IMG/VR virus record: IMGVR_UViG_3300036852_000358
Span: 1-40,575 of that record
Source: a virus
Strand: one strand, 5' to 3'
DNA length: 40,575 nucleotides
Each line of letters opens with the position of its first letter. Position 1 is the first letter of the stretch. The notes beneath the pieces were generated by a model. The model searched no databases. It had not been told where the DNA came from and worked only from the letters and a program-made list of their open reading frames with translations. Of the stretch, positions 14,959-22,498 are shown piece after piece. A program made the translations under genes and the position numbers.

Positions 14959-15308
14959 CCGACGAAGAACTCGAGGCCTCCCTCGCCTCCCGTCCCCGCC
15001 CTCCCGCTCCACCGATGAAGACCCGCCCCGTGAGCGAGATCCTTGGCTGCTCGGATGACCACGCACTCGCAATCGCCAAGAGCAAGGGCCTCATCGACAG
15101 GGACAACATGCTGCATTGCTGGCACTGCAAGGCGATCTGTGACTGGCACGTGAGCCTCCACTGCTTCGATTGCCGAGCAGGAGCCCCAGCGCGCAAGCGG
15201 GAACGTGAGCAGCAGGAGCGCGAGCGCGCAGCGGCAGAGCGGCGGGAACAGGAACAATCGCGGCCCGTGCAGAGGGTCGGCGGGAGGAGTTTTCGCGATG
15301 GGTACTAG
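14955..15308 (+). CDS. Zinc-finger and coiled-coil protein (unknown)
   Basis: 117 residues from ATG 14955 (ATGA overlap). The centre has a Cys/His cluster (CWHCKAICDWHVSLHCFDC) consistent with zinc binding. The C-terminus is a highly charged coiled coil (REREQQERERAAAERREQEQ). It overlaps the queC start by 11 bp. No enzyme motif. Function is unknown. Confidence 0.6.
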   Translation: MTDEELEASLASRPRPPAPPMKTRPVSEILGCSDDHALAIAKSKGLIDRDNMLHCWHCKAICDWHVSLHCFDCRAGAPARKREREQQERERAAAERREQEQSRPVQRVGGRSFRDGY

Positions 15309-15927
15309 ATCGCTGGTTCTGCTCTCCGGTGGGCTCGATTCCGTCGCCGCCCTCCTGCTAGAGACCAAGTGGGGCGCAGACAACGTAGAGGCGGTATTCT
15401 TTCGCTACGGGCAACCGATGGCCGCGCGCGAGTTCGCTTCCGCGCGCCGGGCCTGTGAAGCGTTATCCGTGACGTTGCACATGCGGAACCTGGAGCCCGT
15501 CTTTCATGCGTTCACGGCGGGACTCATGGCCTCACCGGCGAGCGGCAAAGACGACTCCGGAAAGGACACGGCGTTTTTGCCGGGCAGGAACGCGGTTCTT
15601 ATCGCCGTGGCCGCGAGCATGGCCGACCAGTCCTGGCGCGAAGGAGCCTCTCTCATTGTCGGATTCAATCGCGGCGACGCGAGCGGCTTTCCGGACTGTC
15701 GAGCGGAATTCTGTGGGCTACTCGAGGACTCGCTTCGGTCAGGCGGGTCGAGTGTTCGCATTCGTGCCCCCTGGGTGAAGCACACGAAACGCGCGATCGT
15801 CGAGTGGGTGCGGCGGGAGACCCCGACGGGGATCGCGCTGCTGGAGCAAAGCTGGTCCTGCTACTCGGGATCGGGCCCGTGCGGGGTCTGTACCGCGTGC
15901 TTGAGTCGAGCGGATGCGCTCGCGTGA
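15298..15927 (+). CDS. queC: QueC, 7-cyano-7-deazaguanine (preQ0) synthase
   Basis: 209 residues from ATG 15298, behind a GGAGGAG site. The PP-loop ATP site SGGLDS is at residues 10-15. The C-terminal zinc cysteines are Cys188, Cys195, Cys198 and Cys201 (CYSGSGPCGVCTAC). QueC converts 7-carboxy-7-deazaguanine to preQ0 using ATP and ammonia. FolE, QueD and QueE are not seen in this genome, so the precursor probably comes from the host. It is directly followed by DpdA, with a GTGA overlap, so the product is most likely used on DNA. Phage queC-dpdA pairs are known to make deazaguanine-modified genomes. Confidence 0.9.
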   Translation: MGTRSLVLLSGGLDSVAALLLETKWGADNVEAVFFRYGQPMAAREFASARRACEALSVTLHMRNLEPVFHAFTAGLMASPASGKDDSGKDTAFLPGRNAVLIAVAASMADQSWREGASLIVGFNRGDASGFPDCRAEFCGLLEDSLRSGGSSVRIRAPWVKHTKRAIVEWVRRETPTGIALLEQSWSCYSGSGPCGVCTACLSRADALA

Positions 15928-16613
15928 TTCGCTATCTCACCGGCGCCTCGTCGGTGGGAGTTGAAGCCGTCGCTTTCGAGAGAGGGATCGGTCTGATGAT
16001 TCAACCTGGCAACTCCTACCATCTGAAGGTCGATCGCTACCCCTTCTGGGCCGCGGACAACGGGGCCTTTACCCGAGCTCCGGGCGGCTTCAGTGAGGAG
16101 AAGTTCCGCACCATGCTCAATCGGCCCATACTGAGGGAGCACGCGGCCAGCTGCATGTTCGTCGTGGCGCCCGATAAGCTGGTCGTACTCGAGGACGGCA
16201 GCGTGGTCGGTGACGCCATAGGCACACTGAACCAGTTCTACGACTGGGCCACCGAGATCCGCGCCGCGGGATTCCCCGTGGCACTGGTTGCCCAGAACGG
16301 ACTCGAGCGGCTCTTGCATTGCGTGGCCTGGCACATGGTCGACGTGTTGTTCATTGGCGGCAACACCGAGTGGAAGCTATCCGACGAGGCCCGGCAATGC
16401 ATCGTCGAGGCCAAGCGCCGCGGCAAGATGACGCATATGGGCCGTGTGAACAGCTTCTCACGGCTCGCGCGCGCCTCCGAGATGCTCTGTGACACAGCCG
16501 ACGGCACGTTCCTCATGTTCGCGCCCAAGACGAACCTCCCTCGCCTGCTCCACTGGCTCGCCAGAATCAAGCAAGGCGTCCAGGCACACCTACCCTGGGG
16601 GAAAGCATCATGA
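15924..16613 (+). CDS. dpdA: DpdA-family DNA transglycosylase (deazaguanine insertion)
   Basis: 229 residues from GTG 15924 (GTGA overlap with queC). Short blocks match the phage DpdA/TGT-like family: WAADNGAF near residues 42-49, FVVAPDKL, DVLFIGGNTEWK, and MTHMGRVNSFSRL near the C-terminus. The family exchanges guanine in DNA for a 7-deazaguanine base. With QueC upstream and no later modification enzyme visible, preQ0 in DNA is the simplest prediction. It would shield the phage from host restriction. The exact base is not readable from sequence. Confidence 0.85.
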   Translation: MIRYLTGASSVGVEAVAFERGIGLMIQPGNSYHLKVDRYPFWAADNGAFTRAPGGFSEEKFRTMLNRPILREHAASCMFVVAPDKLVVLEDGSVVGDAIGTLNQFYDWATEIRAAGFPVALVAQNGLERLLHCVAWHMVDVLFIGGNTEWKLSDEARQCIVEAKRRGKMTHMGRVNSFSRLARASEMLCDTADGTFLMFAPKTNLPRLLHWLARIKQGVQAHLPWGKAS

Positions 16614-17335
16614 ACACCGATCACGTCCAGTGCTACACCTGCGAGGTCAGCTGCAACCACTGCGGCCTCGCCCCGACCCTCGATGCCATGTCGGCAGTCG
16701 CGCTCATCGACGTCGTCCGGGGCTTCCTGCTCATGCACCGGCGCTGTGAGAAGCCGCTGGAGCCGAGCCGGCAAGTGGATCTGTTTGATGAGCTGGCCGC
16801 GAAGGAGCCGGAGCTGGTTGCTCCCAAGTGTTGCGGCCAGCGCGTGCGCTGCATCAACTGCCCGATCCCTATCGAGGTGTTCGACAAGTTCCCCGGGGCA
16901 CTCCCTGGCATCGACGGCATGAGCGACGAGCCCGATCCGGAGACGGATCCGCCGGAGCACGACCAGCCCGCCCTCACCGACGAGGACGATGCGTTCGGCA
17001 GGGCCTACCCGATGGCCCGCGATCACCTGAGCCTGCGGATGAACCTCGAGGTCGTCTTTCAGGGCCCGGCTCCTTCCACCGGGCAGCTCGCGATCTACCC
17101 GGTGGGCTCCCCCGAATTCGACACCATCGCGCACTGGTGCCGGATGCAATTGGCCGAGATGAACAAGCGCTCCCACCCGGAGCTCGACGTCTACCTGCCG
17201 AAACCGCCCCAGCCCATGCCCAAGGTTCTGAAGGCGTTGATGAAGCCGAAGCGCGGGGCCAGGCCGCTCACGCAACCGAAGAGGCGAAAGCCACGGAGCG
17301 AGCAGTCCTTTCACGGAAGCGGAGGGGTGGATTGA
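16610..17335 (+). CDS. Cys-rich protein of the modification cluster (unknown)
   Basis: 241 residues from ATG 16610 (ATGA overlap). The N-terminus has CYTCEVSCNHCG and the middle CCGQRVRCINCPI, so at least two zinc knuckles. The rest is acidic, then a basic C-terminal tail (KPKRGARPLTQPKRRKPR). It sits between dpdA and the second methyltransferase unit, so a modification accessory role is possible. No enzyme motif is recognised. Confidence 0.55.
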   Translation: MNTDHVQCYTCEVSCNHCGLAPTLDAMSAVALIDVVRGFLLMHRRCEKPLEPSRQVDLFDELAAKEPELVAPKCCGQRVRCINCPIPIEVFDKFPGALPGIDGMSDEPDPETDPPEHDQPALTDEDDAFGRAYPMARDHLSLRMNLEVVFQGPAPSTGQLAIYPVGSPEFDTIAHWCRMQLAEMNKRSHPELDVYLPKPPQPMPKVLKALMKPKRGARPLTQPKRRKPRSEQSFHGSGGVD

Positions 17336-17508
17336 TGACCGCTCACCCGCGCACCGCGCATCCACCCGGGAGCAAGACCCAGTGCAAGCGCTGCCCGCGC
17401 GTGTTCAGGCGGAGGCGCGGCCGACGCTTCTGCATGGTCTGCTCCGGCTATCGGATCCCGAAGCGTCTACGCGACGAGCTCGCGCGCAATCCGAGGGAGA
17501 CGCCGTGA
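17335..17508 (+). CDS. Small zinc-ribbon protein
   Basis: 57 residues from ATG 17335, overlapping the previous stop (TGATG). CKRC and CMVC (about 17 residues apart) form a zinc ribbon within a very basic stretch (VFRRRRGRRF). It is coupled to the second methyltransferase by a GTGA overlap. DNA or RNA binding is likely. Function is unknown. Confidence 0.6.
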   Translation: MTAHPRTAHPPGSKTQCKRCPRVFRRRRGRRFCMVCSGYRIPKRLRDELARNPRETP

Positions 17509-18191
17509 GCCCCTACTACGACCACGGCGGGATCACCCTCTATCTCGGCGACTGCAGAGAGATCCTTCCCACCTTGGGCAAGTTCGATCTGCTGCTCACA
17601 GACCCGCCATACGACTTCGGGCACTACGCAACGGACACCAAGCCCTCGATCGCTCTCATCATGGAGAGTGCCCCAACGGCTGCACTGTGGGGATATCCCG
17701 AGGTTCTCTGCGGGTGGTGCATCGAGATCGGGCGCGCGCCCGACGAGTGGATCACCTGGTGGCCCACGAACGCTGCCGCCAAGACGGGAGGGAGACACGC
17801 CAACGTGCCGCGCCAGGTGGAGACGGTGGCCATCTTCGGGAACCGGCTGTTTGCCGATCTGGTGCGCGAGCCACGCGCCCGCGGAGTGATTCTCGGCAAA
17901 GAACTCTCGGAAACTGTGCGCGCCTCGGATGTGTGGCGCGACGCCAGCCCTGGAATCGGGTTCAACGCGCGCGAGCGCCTCCACCCAAACGAGAAGCCCG
18001 TTTCCGTCATGGGGAAGTTACTCGATCTATGCGCTGCACCCGGCGCCACCGTCGTCGACCCCTACATGGGCTCGGGCCCCGTCGCCAAGGCATGCAAGGA
18101 TCGCGGGCTGCGATACGTCGGGATCGAGCTGGTCGAGAAGTATTGCGAGATCGCCGCCAAGCGCCTGGCCCAAGAGGTCCTCTTCGCATGA
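17505..18191 (+). CDS. DNA methyltransferase, second copy
   Basis: 228 residues from GTG 17505 (GTGA overlap). Motif IV DPPY is at residues 33-36, and the SAM motif (VVDPYMGSGPVAKACKDRG) near residues 185-205. MSPYY at the start and QEVLFA at the end match the first methyltransferase, as does the start/stop DNA, so the two are paralogs. The middle differs, so the recognition sequence may differ. No cognate endonuclease is seen. Confidence 0.8.
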   Translation: MSPYYDHGGITLYLGDCREILPTLGKFDLLLTDPPYDFGHYATDTKPSIALIMESAPTAALWGYPEVLCGWCIEIGRAPDEWITWWPTNAAAKTGGRHANVPRQVETVAIFGNRLFADLVREPRARGVILGKELSETVRASDVWRDASPGIGFNARERLHPNEKPVSVMGKLLDLCAAPGATVVDPYMGSGPVAKACKDRGLRYVGIELVEKYCEIAAKRLAQEVLFA

Positions 18192-18221
18192 CCCATTCCG
18201 GGAATCGACACCGACCCGAGC

Positions 18222-18256
18222 AACGTAGCTTGAACGTGACTACGTTTGCGTAATAC
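18222..18256 (+). promoter_or_regulatory. Candidate internal promoter with overlapping inverted repeat
   Basis: AACGTAG (18222-18228) and CTACGTT (18240-18246) form a perfect inverted repeat with an 11-base gap. A TTGAAC -35 (18230-18235) lies in the gap and TAATAC (18251-18256) is a -10 candidate with a short 15-base spacer. The next gene starts at 18276. ATTCC-G-GGAAT at 18195-18205 is another small palindrome. The upstream gene ends at 18191, making this the first clear break in the early operon. I read it as a regulated internal promoter. Confidence 0.55.
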
Positions 18257-18275
18257 TAATGAGGTGAGCCAGACC

Positions 18276-18470
18276 ATGCCCCGCCACAAGTTCCTGTTCA
18301 GCAACCGCGCCGCGCAATCGGCCGAGGCCCTCCGCAACGCGAAGGAAGCCAAGGACCTGGCCGTCAAGTGGGCCCCGAAGCGCACGGAATCCGAGCAGCC
18401 CGAGACGACGGCCGCCGGAGCCTGCTTTCGGAACGTGACCCGGATCCTGGCCGGCAAGGGAGCCAAGTGA
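18276..18470 (+). CDS. Small basic/helical protein (unknown)
   Basis: 64 residues from ATG 18276, behind GAGGTGA. The N-terminus is basic (MPRHKFLFSNRAAQ), followed by a charged helix and a C-terminal RILAGKGAK. No cysteine cluster. It follows the candidate promoter and is the first gene of the second half of the early operon. No family is recognised. Confidence 0.65.
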   Translation: MPRHKFLFSNRAAQSAEALRNAKEAKDLAVKWAPKRTESEQPETTAAGACFRNVTRILAGKGAK

Positions 18471-18658
18471 GCCTGAACCGCGAAGACTTCGAGCCGGTCC
18501 ACGTCGAGACCTGCTCCGGTTGCGGCGCCACGTTGGGCCAAGATTGCATGTCGTGCCCGAACTGCGACGGTCCTTGCCCGCACTGCGACGACGAGCCCGT
18601 GTGCCCCTTCCACTCCTCCGGCAACCAAGGCCGCTGCAACTACTGCGAGGACCAATGA
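18467..18658 (+). CDS. Multi-zinc-knuckle protein
   Basis: 63 residues from GTG 18467 (GTGA overlap). It carries about ten cysteines, in CSGC, CMSC, CDGPCPHC and CNYC groups, enough for two or three zinc sites in a very small protein. The rest is acidic. Small zinc-ribbon proteins in phage early operons may bind nucleic acid or host factors. Function is unknown. Confidence 0.65.
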   Translation: MSLNREDFEPVHVETCSGCGATLGQDCMSCPNCDGPCPHCDDEPVCPFHSSGNQGRCNYCEDQ

Positions 18659-18981
18659 CCCGCTTCGCTCTCGAGTTCATTCCCCGCCGCTCCTGGCAAC
18701 AGGACGTGGACCCCGCCGATCAGCGCTGGACCCGCACCCCCAACGTGTTCAGCGGCACCGAGGCAGAGGCCACGCTCGAATGCTCGGAACTCGAGGCAGC
18801 CTATGACCGTCAGGTCACCTTCCGCGCCGTGCCCATCGACACGCTCGATTCCGAGCACCACTACTGCCCGGGATGCGGCGGCGACTACCGCGAGCGCATG
18901 GGCCATCCACTCGCCTGCACCTGCCCCCTGGCCATCGCCTCGACGAGTGGAGTCCGCTGGACGGAGGAGAAAGCGTCGTGA
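18655..18981 (+). CDS. Small protein with a zinc pair (unknown)
   Basis: 108 residues from ATG 18655 (ATGA overlap). The N-terminus is mixed strand/helix with aromatics (FALEFIPRRSWQQD). The C-terminal third has a YCPGCGGDYRERM knuckle and CTCPL. It is coupled to the Lar-like gene by a GTGA overlap. No enzyme motif. Function is unknown. Confidence 0.55.
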   Translation: MTRFALEFIPRRSWQQDVDPADQRWTRTPNVFSGTEAEATLECSELEAAYDRQVTFRAVPIDTLDSEHHYCPGCGGDYRERMGHPLACTCPLAIASTSGVRWTEEKAS

Positions 18982-19175
18982 AGGCCACCGCCTGTCCCGG
19001 TTGCGACCAAGCGCCGCAGGCCCGCACCTGGCACCACGGCTACTTGGTCCGGTGTGCCGACTGTTACGACCCGACGCCCGACGAGAGCGGGGACGCGGGC
19101 GGCGACGTGTCCGGATTCGGCATCACCCGGGATGCTGCGATTCGGGATTGGAACGAGTCTGCAGAAAGCCACTGA
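18978..19175 (+). CDS. Lar-like restriction alleviation protein
   Basis: 65 residues from GTG 18978 (GTGA overlap). CPGC near the N-terminus, then VRCADC, and the final AIRDWNES segment follow the short Lar pattern (C-x2-C, a second C-x2-C, then A-I-x-x-W-N). Lar proteins alleviate type I restriction, usually by stimulating modification. This fits the defensive genes around it. The match is by motif only, so it is a candidate. Confidence 0.65.
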   Translation: MKATACPGCDQAPQARTWHHGYLVRCADCYDPTPDESGDAGGDVSGFGITRDAAIRDWNESAESH

Positions 19176-19184
19176 GGAGGGAAC

Positions 19185-19358
19185 GTGACCGAGAAGAACC
19201 CAGCCTGGTTGCCCATCGTGCGCATCGAGCCCGATCCCATCGAGCGCGCGCTGTCGATCATTTGGCTCTACGAGACCTGCCCACCACGGATCCAGCGGAG
19301 CCAGCGCTATTCCCTGGCGCTGACCGAGTTGCCGAGCCCGAGGGATCCGACATGCTGA
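19185..19358 (+). CDS. Small protein (unknown)
   Basis: 57 residues from GTG 19185, with a GGAGGG site five bases upstream. Mixed polar and hydrophobic (LSIIWLYETCPPRIQRS), with two cysteines and no clear fold. The stop overlaps the next start (ATGCTGA). Function is unknown. Its ribosome site and overlap favour a real gene. Confidence 0.5.
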   Translation: MTEKNPAWLPIVRIEPDPIERALSIIWLYETCPPRIQRSQRYSLALTELPSPRDPTC

Positions 19359-19519
19359 CCTTGGAGCGCTACACCGAGGAGACGACCGAGACCGTGGACG
19401 TGCCCATCACCAGAGAGGACGCGCTCGATCTGGCCAACGAGACCCTGAGATGCGGCTCCTACGAGGCGAGCGGCTTTTACTTCGAGCTCGCGATCGGGCT
19501 CGGGATGGAGCTGCCATGA
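19352..19519 (+). CDS. Small acidic protein (unknown)
   Basis: 55 residues from ATG 19352, overlapping the previous gene by 7 bp. Acidic and helical (TREDALDLANETLR), ending in a hydrophobic FELAIGLGMELP stretch. It is coupled to the next gene by an ATGA overlap. No motif is recognised. Confidence 0.5.
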   Translation: MLTLERYTEETTETVDVPITREDALDLANETLRCGSYEASGFYFELAIGLGMELP

Positions 19520-19791
19520 AGTTCGCTTGCCCCTTGGATGAGCTGCAACACTGGCTCGGCCTACTCGAGGTGGACCTTCGCCTGGGGGTCGCCCGCCGGC
19601 ACGTCGAGGCCACGGCGCGGCTCTGTTGGCTGCTGGTCGACAAGCTAGAGAAGGATCCCAAGATGGACCAGGAGATGTTCACGCTCCTGAGCCTCCGCCT
19701 GCTCGACTTGCAGCGGCAGATGTCACCGGTGAAGCCGGGTCCGAAGGCGAGACCGGAGGGCGGCCCGAAGCTGTCTCTGGTGCCGCGCTAG
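19516..19791 (+). CDS. Helical protein with a basic tail (unknown)
   Basis: 91 residues from ATG 19516 (ATGA overlap). Mostly helical with a leucine-rich core (LQHWLGLLEVDLRLG, EMFTLLSLRLLDLQRQM), ending in a Lys/Pro-rich tail (GPKARPEGGPKLSLVPR). It ends the unit before a 92-bp gap with a strong stem. It may be a small scaffold or DNA-associated protein. No family is recognised. Confidence 0.55.
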   Translation: MKFACPLDELQHWLGLLEVDLRLGVARRHVEATARLCWLLVDKLEKDPKMDQEMFTLLSLRLLDLQRQMSPVKPGPKARPEGGPKLSLVPR

Positions 19792-19883
19792 GGCGTTTCA
19801 AAGAGGCGAGCAATCTCAGGCTCGCGCGAGCGGAACAGGCTGAAAACAAGCCTGTTCGTGATAATCTACGGGAGGAGCGAATC
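19792..19883 (+). promoter_or_regulatory. Stem-loop plus candidate promoter before the recombination genes
   Basis: A perfect stem GAACAGGCT (19833-19841) / AGCCTGTTC (19849-19857) encloses a 7-base loop. A GATAAT -10 candidate follows near 19860. The palindrome CTCGCGCGAG is at 19821-19830. No T run follows the stem, so a simple intrinsic terminator is unlikely. An operator or an attenuator before a promoter for the next gene is the better reading. Confidence 0.5.
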
Positions 19884-20408
19884 ATGGCACAAGACAAGTT
19901 CGAATCACGCGACGAGGACCTGGGCGCGACCGATTGGCGCGCGTACTTCGATAGCAGCTGCTTTCGCGTCTGGCACCTCGGCGGCAAAGAGCGCACGTTC
20001 AAGATCGGCAAAGTGACGCGCCTGACGAGCGAGATGGTCAACGGGGGCAAGCGCGAGATCAAAAAGCAACCGAAACTCGAACTCCTCGATTCCAAGGGCA
20101 ACCCGCTGCCCCTGCCGCTCCTCTTGAACAAGACGAACGCGAAAACGATCGCGCGCCTCTACGGCAACAACCCGGGCGCCTGGACCGGCAAGCTCATTAC
20201 CCTGTTCCCGGCCACGACCAGCGTCGGGGGCGAAGACGTGGACTGCATCCGGATCCGGAACGAGACCCCGAAGCGCACGGCCAAGCCGAAACCCGCCGCT
20301 GCTCCCGCACTCACCAATGGCCACGACGACGGTCCGCTCCCGCGCGAGCCCGGAGACGACACCGACGAGCCGCCAATCGGGGTCCTCGAGAGCGATCATG
20401 TCCAGTAA
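19884..20408 (+). CDS. Recombination-associated protein, likely ssDNA-binding
   Basis: 174 residues from ATG 19884, behind GGGAGGAG. Blocks such as LLLNKTNAKTIARLYG, WTGKLITLFP and VDCIRIRNETP resemble a small phage protein family usually found next to exonucleases and annealing proteins. The C-terminus is acidic and disordered (GHDDGPLPREPGDDTDEPP), a feature shared with ssDNA-binding proteins. It overlaps the exonuclease start by 11 bp. ssDNA binding in a recombination pathway is inferred. Confidence 0.55.
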   Translation: MAQDKFESRDEDLGATDWRAYFDSSCFRVWHLGGKERTFKIGKVTRLTSEMVNGGKREIKKQPKLELLDSKGNPLPLPLLLNKTNAKTIARLYGNNPGAWTGKLITLFPATTSVGGEDVDCIRIRNETPKRTAKPKPAAAPALTNGHDDGPLPREPGDDTDEPPIGVLESDHVQ

Positions 20409-21186
20409 CGACAACACGAGCCTGCTCGACCCGGTCCGCTTCTCGCGCCTGAAGCGGATGGGCAGGAGCGCGGCCCACTACGCACACGGCGTCGACGATG
20501 ACTCGTCGAGTTTGCGAGAGGGCAGCGCGACCCATGCTTATCTGCTCGGCCAGGCCCACCGGGTGGCAGTGTACGAGGGCGGCGCGCGCAACAAGAAATA
20601 CAAGAAGTACCGGGCGTTCCTCGACGAGCACCCGGACCAGCTCATTCTCTCGCCGGCCGAGTTCGGCTCGGTGGAGGGCATGCGCCGGAGCATCGAGCGA
20701 CACCCGCGCGCGATGGCTCTGCTTGACGGCATCCAGGAGCAGACCATCGCGTGGACCCTGTCCGGGCGCGCCTGCTCCGGCACCCCCGACGTGGTCCAGC
20801 TCCGCCCCGACGGCAGCAAGGTCCTGGTCGAGCTCAAGACCGGGCAGAGCTCGGCGCCCGACCTGTTCCGGTGGCAGGCGCGCAAGCTTGCCTATCATGC
20901 CCAATTGGCGTGGTACGCCCGCGGGCTCGAAACGGCGCTCGTGTATAAACCGGGCCCGGTCGTCGAGCAATACATCGTGGCGGTCGAGAGCTCTCCGCCC
21001 TATCCCGTGACCGTGTTCCGGGTGACGGACGCGCTCCGGCTGTCGGGCGACAAGCAGTGCCGGATCTGGTTCGAGCATCTGCTCGTGTGCGAGCGAACCG
21101 GCAACTGGCCCGGGTACGTCGAGTGCGACGTGGAGCTCGACGAGGACGAGGTGGAGCTCGAATGGGACGACGAGGCGGCAGCGTGA
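20398..21186 (+). CDS. PD-(D/E)XK exonuclease (RecE/YqaJ-like)
   Basis: 262 residues from ATG 20398. The catalytic line is Asp131 (GTPDVVQL) followed by Glu145-x-Lys147 (VELKTG), with QARKLAYHAQLAWY supplying the QxxxY helix typical of the recombination exonuclease/Cas4 group. The C-terminus is acidic (DEDEVELEWDDE). With the previous gene it likely resects double-stranded ends for recombination or concatemer processing. No RecT-like annealing gene is obvious. Confidence 0.75.
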   Translation: MSSNDNTSLLDPVRFSRLKRMGRSAAHYAHGVDDDSSSLREGSATHAYLLGQAHRVAVYEGGARNKKYKKYRAFLDEHPDQLILSPAEFGSVEGMRRSIERHPRAMALLDGIQEQTIAWTLSGRACSGTPDVVQLRPDGSKVLVELKTGQSSAPDLFRWQARKLAYHAQLAWYARGLETALVYKPGPVVEQYIVAVESSPPYPVTVFRVTDALRLSGDKQCRIWFEHLLVCERTGNWPGYVECDVELDEDEVELEWDDEAAA

Positions 21187-21872
21187 CCGATATTGGATCG
21201 GGAGCGCCCCAGGGATACGTGGAGGCGAAAGCGTTCAACGAGCAATGGAGGCTCCGTGAGGTAGCCGAGGCCGAGTTGCGCGAGACGGCAGAGGCGCTCG
21301 AGATGGCCTGTGCGCGCATGGTCAAAGTGGAGGTCCGCCTTTCCGAAGCGACCGCGCTGCTGGAGCAGTGTCGAGACGCGGTGCAGAAAAGGCAGGCACT
21401 GCAAAAGGCACTGGTGGGCTTTCTCTCCCGCACACCAGCGCAACCCGCCGCGCAAGCCTGGCACGTGCGCGGCAAGTCGGTCGAGCTCGGGCCCGCCGCA
21501 CCGGAGCCTGACATGCCAGAGGACCAGCGCACGCTCATCGACTCGTATCTTGGGCAGCCCGCCGCACCGGAGCCGAGCGCGGTCCAATGCGAGGAGTGCA
21601 GCCGCCGCCGCTGGCCGTGTCCGATGTGCCGTCCGATACTCAAGGAACGGGCTGACGGTTGGTACGCGATTCCGCCCGTGAGTCACGCCGAGCACGAGGC
21701 ATGGCAGAGGCGCGCGCAGGCCGCCGAATCCCAGCTCGCGGCCGTGCGCCGTGTCGTGGAGGACTACGGCGATGACGTGCCGGAGAAGGCAATCTACTTG
21801 ATTCGCCTTCAGCTCGACATGTCCCGCACCCCCGCCCCGAGCCCCGGCGCTGGGCAGGAGGGCGGCAAGTGA
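21183..21872 (+). CDS. Coiled-coil protein with a zinc pair (unknown)
   Basis: 229 residues from GTG 21183 (GTGA overlap). The first 100 residues form a coiled coil (EAELRETAEALEMACARM). A CEECSRRRWPCPMC zinc knuckle lies in the middle, then another helix. It is coupled to the next gene by a GTGA overlap. It could be a DNA-associated scaffold for the recombination unit. No family is recognised. Confidence 0.55.
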   Translation: MTDIGSGAPQGYVEAKAFNEQWRLREVAEAELRETAEALEMACARMVKVEVRLSEATALLEQCRDAVQKRQALQKALVGFLSRTPAQPAAQAWHVRGKSVELGPAAPEPDMPEDQRTLIDSYLGQPAAPEPSAVQCEECSRRRWPCPMCRPILKERADGWYAIPPVSHAEHEAWQRRAQAAESQLAAVRRVVEDYGDDVPEKAIYLIRLQLDMSRTPAPSPGAGQEGGK

Positions 21873-22498
21873 GCGGGTATATTCAGCGGCAGCGCGAGAC
21901 GATCGCGAAGCTGGTCGAGCAAGCCGAACAACTCCGCTCCGACCTCGCCGCCGTCACGGCCGAGCGGGACGCGATCAAGCTGTCACGGGACCAACACGCG
22001 CCCATCGAGGTGTTGGAGCGATTGGCGGATGCGACGAACGCAGTTGTGAGCGTAGCGGGGAGAGCCTCTGGAACAAGTGCGTGCCCTCTCCCGGCTCACT
22101 TACAAGAGTGGTATTCTGCACTGGACGCCTACCGCGCAGCCACGGCCCCGCTCAGGACCGAGACAGCGGTTGTCCTGGACATCGGCCACCACGTGCGCGC
22201 CTGCGTACGACTCGGCGAGCTCCGGATGACGGCTGACGAGAAACAGCGCCTGGAGGACTTGGCAAACGAGCACACCGCGCCTGCTCCCGAGAAGCCCCCG
22301 CTCCGGGTCCACGATCTGCGGGCCACCTTTTCCGGGTCCGGCTCCGATGAGCCCGAGGCCTGTAGCTGCGAGGAGGCCGAGGCGCTGAAGCGCAAGCTCC
22401 TGGACATCCGGACCGAGTACGAACTGTGGGAGACGTCTGCCAAGGGCGGCAGCGCGACCCTCAGCGCGATCGCGCTCATCCTCCGCGGCGAGCCATGA
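21869..22498 (+). CDS. Coiled-coil protein (unknown)
   Basis: 209 residues from GTG 21869 (GTGA overlap). Helical and charged, with a coiled coil at the start (ETIAKLVEQAEQLRSDLAAV) and an acidic CSCEEAEALKRK knuckle late. Similar in style to the previous protein. They may be partners or products of one duplication, but identity is too low to claim that. No enzyme motif. Confidence 0.5.
   Translation: MSGYIQRQRETIAKLVEQAEQLRSDLAAVTAERDAIKLSRDQHAPIEVLERLADATNAVVSVAGRASGTSACPLPAHLQEWYSALDAYRAATAPLRTETAVVLDIGHHVRACVRLGELRMTADEKQRLEDLANEHTAPAPEKPPLRVHDLRATFSGSGSDEPEACSCEEAEALKRKLLDIRTEYELWETSAKGGSATLSAIALILRGEP

Noticed and set aside
16238-17365. Minus-strand open frame opposite dpdA and the next gene
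   Set aside because: It is antisense to recognised DpdA motifs and has low-complexity Arg/Leu composition.
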